From: Methanocorpusculum sp.
Lineage (GTDB): Archaea > Halobacteriota > Methanomicrobia > Methanomicrobiales > Methanocorpusculaceae
Length of the DNA stretch: 10,739 nucleotides
Direction of reading: 5' to 3'
NCBI GenBank assembly: GCA_029986255.1
Contig: DALTYD010000029.1
Span: 1 to 10,739 of the forward strand
In this document: piece by piece, positions 6,350 to 10,739 of the stretch
How the letters are laid out: every line of letters starts with the position of its first letter
Numbering within the stretch: position 1 is the stretch's first letter
The notes under the pieces: generated by a model
Seen by the model: the letters and a program-made list of their open reading frames with translations, nothing else
Told to the model about the DNA's origin: nothing
The model's database searches: none
Position numbers and translations under genes: made by a program

Positions 6350-7212
6350 CCAATCATCCCTCCAAAGATACCAAGTATCACAATGTTGACAACACCAAGG
6401 GCGATCGTTCCAATCCATAGACTTTTGACAGTCATTTGCCAGGTCACTCGCGGGAACAAGTTATCCATTAAGATCTCCAGGAAATAACAAAGACTGATGA
6501 TGATTACTCCAAAAATAAGATTTCCAGAGAAGAATAGAAACATCAGAGCAAGGAACAGAATTGTCTCATACCAATGAGCGATTTCCACTTTTGCAAGTGT
6601 TCTGCCTGATAAAGACGAAGTCACACCTTTTACGAGTTCTTGATGAGCATGATGAGATGTAGAGATATCAAACGGAGATTTACGCAATTTAAGCGTCAGG
6701 ATTGCAAACAACGCAAGAAATACACCTGGTAGATAGATAATCAAGGGAACTTCCGAGGAAAAAATATCAGAAGCGAAGAAGCTCCCCGTAGTCATAAAGA
6801 ACCCTGCACCAAGGAGAATCAAAATAGGTTCCGAAACCATGACACCAATCAGTTCACGTTCCGCACCAACAGTTGAATATGGGGCATTGGCCGCATATGC
6901 AGCAAGAATCAAGAATGTATGTGCAAGGGCAAGGGCAAAGACAACCAACAAAAGATCACCTCCTGCAAATAGAAGAGTACCAGAAAAAGCAATGAGTACC
7001 AAGTAACCAGTTATAAAGATCGTCTCAACCGGGTTTGAAAACGCAGGCTCTTTATGCCAGAGTTTGCTGAGATCATAGAACGGTTGCAAAATTGGAGGAC
7101 CTCGACGACTCTGCATTCGTGCAGTAATCACGCGATCAACACCAGATATAAATCCACCGAGGATAGGTGCCAAGAAAAGGAACACTCCTGCACCTAAAAA
7201 GAATAGATTCAT
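6346..7212 (-). CDS. echB: Ech hydrogenase membrane subunit EchB (NuoH-like)
   Basis: EchB is the membrane subunit that joins the hydrophilic arm to the ion-translocating arm, as NuoH/ND1 does in Complex I. The 288 residues form about eight hydrophobic segments. Conserved NuoH-like loops facing the hydrophilic arm are visible: ARMQSRRGPPILQPFYDLSK (31-50), VGAERELIGVMVSEP (115-129) and LRKSPFDISTSHHAHQELVK (176-195). The charged residues E118, E120, E128, D182 and E192 are those expected in the proton or quinone-like channel region. The ATG overlaps the echA stop (ATGA), and a strong GAGGTGAT Shine-Dalgarno sequence lies seven bases upstream. The length matches Ech/CooK family members. Confidence 0.95.
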   Translation of the reverse strand: MNLFFLGAGVFLFLAPILGGFISGVDRVITARMQSRRGPPILQPFYDLSKLWHKEPAFSNPVETIFITGYLVLIAFSGTLLFAGGDLLLVVFALALAHTFLILAAYAANAPYSTVGAERELIGVMVSEPILILLGAGFFMTTGSFFASDIFSSEVPLIIYLPGVFLALFAILTLKLRKSPFDISTSHHAHQELVKGVTSSLSGRTLAKVEIAHWYETILFLALMFLFFSGNLIFGVIIISLCYFLEILMDNLFPRVTWQMTVKSLWIGTIALGVVNIVILGIFGGMIG

Positions 7213-9155
7213 ATTATCATCACCTCAAGAAACGCAAACGAAAACATGACGATAATGAAAAAAATGGAGATTATCCAGGAAGGCGTGAGCAAAATCTTTT
7301 CTCCGCAATATTCTTCCAGGTAGTAGTTTGCAGATTTTGCTTCCTTATATGTTCCAAGTGTCCCTCGGAACCTACCCATTTCATCAACATCCCGACCACA
7401 TAGATAGGGGGTAATGAGACGTCCTGAAACGGACCCAAGATGTGCAGTTAGCACAAGAACTGCAAGAATCAAGAACATTACAGCAATCATAAGAATATTT
7501 TCAGATATCATTGCACCCGTTTCCAAAAATCCAGAGTAAATTTCAGATAAGTATGGTTCGATAAAGTACTTAGAAATTACAGGATAACCAAGACAACAGA
7601 GAACAGTGAACACACCAGTAGAACTGATTGCAATGTTTTCAGATGGGTGCAAGATAGACTTAGAGGTTTGCAAACTGTTCATGCGCATGAACAATTTTCC
7701 GAGCCATTTGGTCCAGAAGAATATAGTGAAAGCACTTCCAAACGCAAGGAGAATGATGGACATCCAACCATAAGGAGCATCAAAAAATGCGATAATGGCT
7801 GCCCATTTAGAGATAAGCATACCAAATGGAGCAAGATACATACCACAAATACCTACAACCATCATTGTCGCCAGAAGCGGGAGACGGACTAACAATCCGT
7901 CCATATCCTCTATGTCGCGACTGCCAATCCTATGTTCTACTGCACCAACACACATAAACAGAAGTGCCTTTGCAACTGCATGGAAAATAATTAAAAGGAT
8001 TGCGGCCATTATTGCTTCCGAAGTACCAACTCCTGCACAAGCGGTTATCAAGCCAAGATTTGCAATGGTGGAGTAGGCAAGTACTTTCTTTGCATTGCTC
8101 TGAGAGATGGCAATAGCAGAAGTTACAAAGAAGGTGAAAACACCAATCGCAGTCAAGATAATTCCTACAATCGTCTGCATAAAGAGAGGTGAAAAAACAA
8201 CCAACAAGTAGACACCAGCTTTGACCATAGTACTCGAATGCAACAACGCAGAAACTGGAGTTGGAGCTACCATTGCACCAGGAAGCCATGTTGAAAATGG
8301 CATCTGAGCAGCTTTAGTAAGGCCAGCAATAGCGAGGAACGCAGCTGGAACTGTGAGTGACGTCAGGTCCGGATAACAAAGAATATCTGTGAGACTGAGA
8401 GAAATTATCCCAAATGGCTTTATTTCCATCAGTGATATGATTGCAAGGGTGAATGAAATGCCTCCAATAAGATTCATCCACACTGCACGAAAAGAGTTAG
8501 TAACTGCTTCGGGTGTTTTTGAGTAGCCAATAAGAAGGAAGGAACAAAGCGTAGTAACTTCCCAAAAGCAGAGAATCCACATAAGACTATCAGAGAGGAC
8601 GATGCCAAACATTGCGGTGAGAAAAACAAAGAGTATCGCGAAGAAATAAGGTTTCCGTTCTATAATCTCAGGATGATGATGATGATAGTCTTTCATGTAG
8701 CCAAGGGCATAAACACAGACCAAAGTCCCAATAATTCCAATTATAAGTACCATTATTACCGAAAGATTATTGATGACAAACGCTGTGGAAATGGCGACAG
8801 AGTCAGCATAAACGAACTCTAGAACAAGCAACAATGCAAGTTGGATAAGGCCAAGGACAAGCGGAAAAAATTTCCGATATTTCATGGAGAGTGTAATGAT
8901 TGTAAAGGCAACCACGAGCTCTACGAAAAAAAGGATGGCGTTTATCAGTTTAACATGTTCCAAGGCAATTATTATCGGAGAATTATGCAACCAAACAAGG
9001 AAAGCAAGGAAGAGAGATACACCGATAAGAACTGCCGAAGCAACACCTACAATACCATTGCGAATGACATCTCGAGTCAACACGGAAAGAAGTATCGCAG
9101 CGAGTGTGGGAACAAGCAACAGTATGAGGATGGCTACGAGTTCCAGTGGATACAT
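7209..9155 (-). CDS. echA: Ech hydrogenase membrane subunit EchA (NuoL-like antiporter-type)
   Basis: EchA is the large NuoL/MrpA-like subunit thought to carry out ion translocation coupled to ferredoxin/H2 electron flow. The 648-residue protein is almost wholly hydrophobic with many membrane segments. Key elements of the antiporter family are FWEVTTLCSFLLIGY (197-211, with E199), GLTKAAQMPFSTWLPGAM (278-295, with K281), APTPVSALLHSSTMVKAG (297-314), HAVAKALLF (392-400, with K397) and SKWAA (449-453, with K450); such Glu and Lys residues form the proton path in NuoL. A run of four His (158-161) sits in a cytoplasm-proximal loop after the fifth or so helix. It is the first gene of the operon, preceded by a leader of about 115 bases with a strong TATA box. 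A GTGAT element a few bases upstream of the ATG is a modest ribosome binding site. Confidence 0.96.
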   Translation of the reverse strand: MYPLELVAILILLLVPTLAAILLSVLTRDVIRNGIVGVASAVLIGVSLFLAFLVWLHNSPIIIALEHVKLINAILFFVELVVAFTIITLSMKYRKFFPLVLGLIQLALLLVLEFVYADSVAISTAFVINNLSVIMVLIIGIIGTLVCVYALGYMKDYHHHHPEIIERKPYFFAILFVFLTAMFGIVLSDSLMWILCFWEVTTLCSFLLIGYSKTPEAVTNSFRAVWMNLIGGISFTLAIISLMEIKPFGIISLSLTDILCYPDLTSLTVPAAFLAIAGLTKAAQMPFSTWLPGAMVAPTPVSALLHSSTMVKAGVYLLVVFSPLFMQTIVGIILTAIGVFTFFVTSAIAISQSNAKKVLAYSTIANLGLITACAGVGTSEAIMAAILLIIFHAVAKALLFMCVGAVEHRIGSRDIEDMDGLLVRLPLLATMMVVGICGMYLAPFGMLISKWAAIIAFFDAPYGWMSIILLAFGSAFTIFFWTKWLGKLFMRMNSLQTSKSILHPSENIAISSTGVFTVLCCLGYPVISKYFIEPYLSEIYSGFLETGAMISENILMIAVMFLILAVLVLTAHLGSVSGRLITPYLCGRDVDEMGRFRGTLGTYKEAKSANYYLEEYCGEKILLTPSWIISIFFIIVMFSFAFLEVMII

Positions 9156-9185
9156 AATATCACTAGTTTAAGCTATTTGTTTTTG

Positions 9186-9200
9186 ATCATTATTAATGAT
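9186..9200. repeat. 15-nt palindrome in the echA leader
   Basis: ATCATTA-T-TAATGAT is a perfect 7+1+7 dyad about 30 bases upstream of the echA ATG. It is enclosed by a second pair, CTATTTG (9173-9179) and CAAATAG (9227-9233). CTAAT occurs three times between them (9205, 9214 and 9220). In RNA the outer pair could form a loose stem. No known riboswitch is recognised. Confidence 0.35.
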
Positions 9201-9240
9201 TCTGCTAATTCTACTAATGCTAATATCAAATAGTTCACGA

Positions 9241-9269
9241 ATATTTTGGTTTAGACTGAACTAAAATAT
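9241..9269. promoter_or_regulatory. Candidate operator: 29-nt dyad at the ech promoter
   Basis: The arms ATATTTTGGTTTAG and CTGAACTAAAATAT are complementary except for two G/T positions, around a central A at 9255. A one-base centre cannot form an RNA hairpin loop, so a dimeric DNA-binding protein is the more natural reader. The site falls at or just after the transcription start expected from the TATA box at about 9297-9305, where archaeal repressors commonly bind. The regulator is not identified and none is encoded nearby. Confidence 0.45.
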
Positions 9270-9289
9270 TTTCCCGAAACATTTGGCAC

Positions 9290-9306
9290 ATATATATATA
9301 TAAAAT
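9290..9306 (-). promoter_or_regulatory. TATA box of the ech operon
   Basis: On the minus strand AATTTTATATATATATA contains the archaeal TATA consensus TTTATATA at about 9297-9304. It lies about 145 bases upstream of echA, predicting transcription start near 9265-9276 and a leader of about 110-120 bases. The alternating TA run is nearly symmetric, so it could in principle also fire to the right. Confidence 0.6.
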
Positions 9307-9369
9307 TCAATAATAGATTTGGGATATTTGTAAGACGAAAAGCATCGATCTTTTTCTTATTTTTTTCTT

Positions 9370-9823
9370 ATGATGGATGAAGGTAAACAGTATCAGTCAA
9401 TAAGAAAGCATAAGATCTACAACAACATAGTAAAAATAGCTACGATTATAGGTGAGATAAACCAAGACTCTTCATGATGAAGATCTTTTATTCACGAGAG
9501 ATTTCCCTGAAATATCATACAGAATCTGACACTGAGGCAAGACCACATAAACAAATTATCATTATTCCCAAATCACATAAGATGCAGTTTGAATGAATAT
9601 GAAAATGATGCCTACAATGATTATACATATACTCCACAGATTGTATGATAATCAGGTTCAAATCGAGAAGAGATACCATATAAGAAATAGAAAGGAGGGG
9701 GCCAAGCTAAGGGTAGAGGAGATAAGCTTTCTTCCATTTCCAACAAGCAGCAGATATTACCTAGTCCAATTACTGAACTGCATACAACGCAGAAAAAACG
9801 AATCTGTTCAGAAAACTATTTAG
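9370..9823 (+). other. Gap region with three ATGA-linked small ORFs, possibly a decayed gene
   Basis: Between the ech promoter and the nitroreductase gene there is no recognisable gene. Three plus-strand ORFs follow each other in successive frames: 9370-9477 (35 residues), 9474-9596 (40 residues, starting MMKIFYSREISLKYH) and 9593-9823 (76 residues). Each later ATG overlaps the previous stop as ATGA. None has a Shine-Dalgarno sequence, and no family is recognised with confidence. Two frame changes along one stretch could mean a frameshifted remnant of a gene of about 150 codons. Chance is equally possible, since the overlaps arise from ATGATGA and GAATGAATATG strings in A+T-rich DNA. No other convincing ORF or RNA gene was seen in the gap. 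Confidence 0.2.
9464..9487 (+). other. Stem-loop followed by T-rich stretch
   Basis: AAGA-C-TCTTC, loop ATGAT, then GAAGATCTT forms a stem of about nine pairs with a single bulged C, followed by TTATT. It overlaps the junction of the first two small ORFs of this gap. It could be a terminator-like hairpin or a protein-binding dyad. Confidence 0.3.
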
Positions 9824-9825
9824 GT

Positions 9826-9840
9826 CTCCTGTACAAGGAG
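9826..9840 (+). promoter_or_regulatory. Hairpin that would cover the nitroreductase ribosome binding site
   Basis: CTCCT (9826-9830) pairs with AGGAG (9836-9840) around the loop GTACA, and AGGAG is the Shine-Dalgarno sequence of the gene at 9846. If the leader is transcribed through here, the ribosome binding site could be masked. The nearest TATA-like element (CTATTTAG, 9816-9823) would start transcription too late to include the hairpin; CATATAAG at about 9678-9685 would include it. Confidence 0.35.
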
Positions 9841-9845
9841 TAATT

Positions 9846-10376
9846 ATGAATATGAGAAACTCGGGAATAGCAAATTTTGGAATTACTGTCATCCAATCAC
9901 GTCATAGTATCCGAAAATTCAAAGAAGAAGAAATTCCCCCTGAATATATCCGGAAATCCCTAGAATGTGCAGCAAAAGCACCCACAGGTAGAAACAAACA
10001 ACCATGGATCTTTGTAGTCATCAAAAACAAAGAAACACTGAAAAAAATTGCTGAACTCGCACCAAATGGAGGGTTTATCGAAGATGCTGCAGTAGGAATC
10101 CTTGTCCTTGGAGAGGCAAACTGGAAGTTTACTGTAGAAGATTGTTCTGCTGCTACTGAAAACCTGCTTCTGGCTCTACACGCCTATGGCTATGGAGGAT
10201 GCTGGATTGCAGGAAACCAAATGCCTTATGCGAACAGCATACGAAAACTGGTAGATGTTCCGGATACATATAAACTCGTTTCCATCGTTGCTGCAGGCGT
10301 TCCTGACATAGATGGCATCACACTTGTAGAAAAGATCCCAGTTGAAAAACTTATCTTTTCTGAGAAGTATCAATAA
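9846..10376 (+). CDS. Nitroreductase-family FMN flavoprotein
   Basis: Members of this family are usually homodimeric FMN enzymes that use NAD(P)H or another reduced donor on nitro compounds, quinones or similar acceptors; the physiological substrate cannot be read from the sequence. The 176-residue product starts the domain with the FMN phosphate-binding motif SRHSIRKF (18-25). It continues with AAKAPTGRNKQPW (42-54), a second typical FMN-contact region, and has GYGGCWIAG (115-123) in the C-terminal half, where the family has G(Y/L)G-C-W. Length and motif order are those of a complete protein. The ATG at 9846 is preferred because AAGGAG ends five bases upstream; a second ATG two codons later is spaced less well. 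It is the only clear complete plus-strand gene in the window. It is separated from ech by about 690 bases, so a shared function is not implied. Confidence 0.93.
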   Translation: MNMRNSGIANFGITVIQSRHSIRKFKEEEIPPEYIRKSLECAAKAPTGRNKQPWIFVVIKNKETLKKIAELAPNGGFIEDAAVGILVLGEANWKFTVEDCSAATENLLLALHAYGYGGCWIAGNQMPYANSIRKLVDVPDTYKLVSIVAAGVPDIDGITLVEKIPVEKLIFSEKYQ

Positions 10377-10459
10377 TGCTAAAGAAGAATAGATATAGCA
10401 TACAGCATAACCAAATTAAAATAATGTAGAATCAGTTAAGATATCCAAAAAATAGATTC

Positions 10460-10470
10460 ATTTATTTTTT
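10460..10470 (+). terminator. T-run, candidate nitroreductase terminator
   Basis: The plus strand reads ATTTATTTTTTC about 85 bases after the nitroreductase stop and is the first T-run downstream. A 6-bp inverted repeat, CTGACA (10483-10488) and TGTCAG (10499-10504), follows it. The rest of the 336-base spacer (10377-10712) shows no supported gene. Confidence 0.35.
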
Positions 10471-10605
10471 CATAGCACTTATCTGACAAAAGAAGTCCTG
10501 TCAGTATAAAGAGGTAAAGATATGCTTCAGGATTGTAAAAGATCAGATGCAGACAAAATGTGAGTAAAAATATCCAAGCAATGTACTCTGACTAAGAGGT
10601 GGTCA

Positions 10606-10619
10606 CGCATAACGCATAA
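10606..10619. repeat. Tandem heptamer CGCATAA x2
   Basis: CGCATAACGCATAA is a perfect two-copy direct repeat about 95 bases upstream of the possible gene at 10713. Two adjacent copies on the same face could be a regulator site, but they may also be incidental. Confidence 0.25.
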
Positions 10620-10712
10620 ACGAATCATTCTAATGAAGATAGGAAAACGTGTGTAATAGCATTTTCCACAGCATAATTAACCTTATCCCCTTGTTTAACC
10701 AAATTAGTTGAT

Positions 10713-10739
10713 ATGAGCAGACCGGTTTTACAAGTTGCA
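10713..10739 (+). CDS. Possible start of 3-hexulose-6-phosphate synthase, cut by right edge
   Basis: ATG at 10713 opens a frame that runs to the right edge with nine visible residues, MSRPVLQVA. This fits the N-terminus of archaeal 3-hexulose-6-phosphate synthase proteins (x-P-V-L-Q-V-A-L-D), which condense formaldehyde with ribulose 5-phosphate, or run in reverse to make ribulose 5-phosphate in archaea without an oxidative pentose pathway. A TATA-like ATAATTAA at 10673-10680 is well placed, about 36 bases upstream, for a short-leader message, and there is no good Shine-Dalgarno sequence. Nine residues are too few for a firm call; a chance ATG is possible. Confidence 0.35.

Noticed and set aside
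6350..6418. Upstream extension of echC adding a Trp- and Cys-rich N-terminus
   Set aside because: The extra residues come from echB read in another frame. The ATG at 6349 has a good GGAGG and the ATGA junction used throughout the operon.
7930..8289. Cys-rich 119-codon minus-strand ORF inside echA
   Set aside because: It is an out-of-frame reading of echA; the echA frame carries the conserved NuoL-like motifs across the same bases.
8841..9233. 130-codon plus-strand ORF opposite the start of echA
   Set aside because: It is antisense to echA and its promoter leader, with a composition that mirrors the hydrophobic echA codons.
9621..9737. 38-codon minus-strand ORF in the ech-nitroreductase gap
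   Set aside because: It is antisense to the 76-codon ORF, has no Shine-Dalgarno sequence or recognisable family, and is of a length expected by chance.
10522..10563. 13-codon ORF after GAGGTAAAGAT
   Set aside because: It has a good-looking ribosome binding site but is too short, and has no promoter or conservation evidence.
10625..10738. Minus-strand frame of 37 codons open to the right edge
   Set aside because: An open frame of this length is expected by chance in A+T-rich DNA, and it is antisense to the better-supported start at 10713.

Overview
The window is archaeal, and the gene content points to a methanogen, most likely of the order Methanomicrobiales (inference). The evidence is an archaeal Spt5 and SecE, an FtsZ1-type FtsZ, the archaeal DtdA-type D-aminoacyl-tRNA deacylase, a complete six-subunit Ech energy-converting [NiFe] hydrogenase, GGAGGTGA-like ribosome binding sites, and A+T-rich spacers with T-run terminators and TATA boxes. 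No mobile element, CRISPR array, tRNA or rRNA was seen.

Layout, left to right. Positions 1-333 lie downstream of spt5. They hold a T-rich terminator (minus strand) and a reading frame that stays open to the left edge, possibly the start of a membrane-protein gene. Positions 334-3715 are a minus-strand operon read dtdA > ftsZ1 > secE > spt5, with every junction overlapping or almost touching. It groups tRNA quality control, cell division, protein translocation and transcription elongation. Positions 3716-4060 are a very A+T-rich spacer with a T8 terminator for the upstream operon, a perfect 15-bp inverted repeat and a weak candidate promoter for dtdA.

Positions 4061-9155 are the second minus-strand operon, echA > echB > echC > echD > echE > echF. 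Four junctions are ATGA and the last is TGATG. EchA and EchB are the membrane arm (NuoL-like and NuoH-like). EchC, EchD, EchE and EchF are the hydrophilic arm (NuoB-, NuoC-, NuoD- and NuoI-like; EchE carries the Ni-Fe site). The complex exchanges electrons between ferredoxin and protons/H2 and couples this to ion movement across the membrane. In a CO2-reducing methanogen it is expected to supply reduced ferredoxin for biosynthesis or for priming methanogenesis (inference from the family). A strong TATA box at about 9297-9305 followed by a 29-nt dyad at 9241-9269 looks like a regulated promoter.

Positions 9156-9845 hold the ech leader and promoter, then about 500 bp with three small, unsupported plus-strand ORFs joined by ATGA overlaps. 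A nitroreductase-family flavoprotein gene follows at 9846-10376 on the plus strand. After another 336-bp spacer, a plus-strand gene may begin at 10713. Its nine visible residues fit the N-terminus of archaeal 3-hexulose-6-phosphate synthase.

Most of the window is conserved archaeal housekeeping and energy metabolism. The less ordinary points are the RNase Z-like tail on DtdA, the roughly 100-residue N-terminal extension of FtsZ1, the EchE that appears to be encoded already in mature form, the dyad at the ech promoter, and the two edge reading frames.
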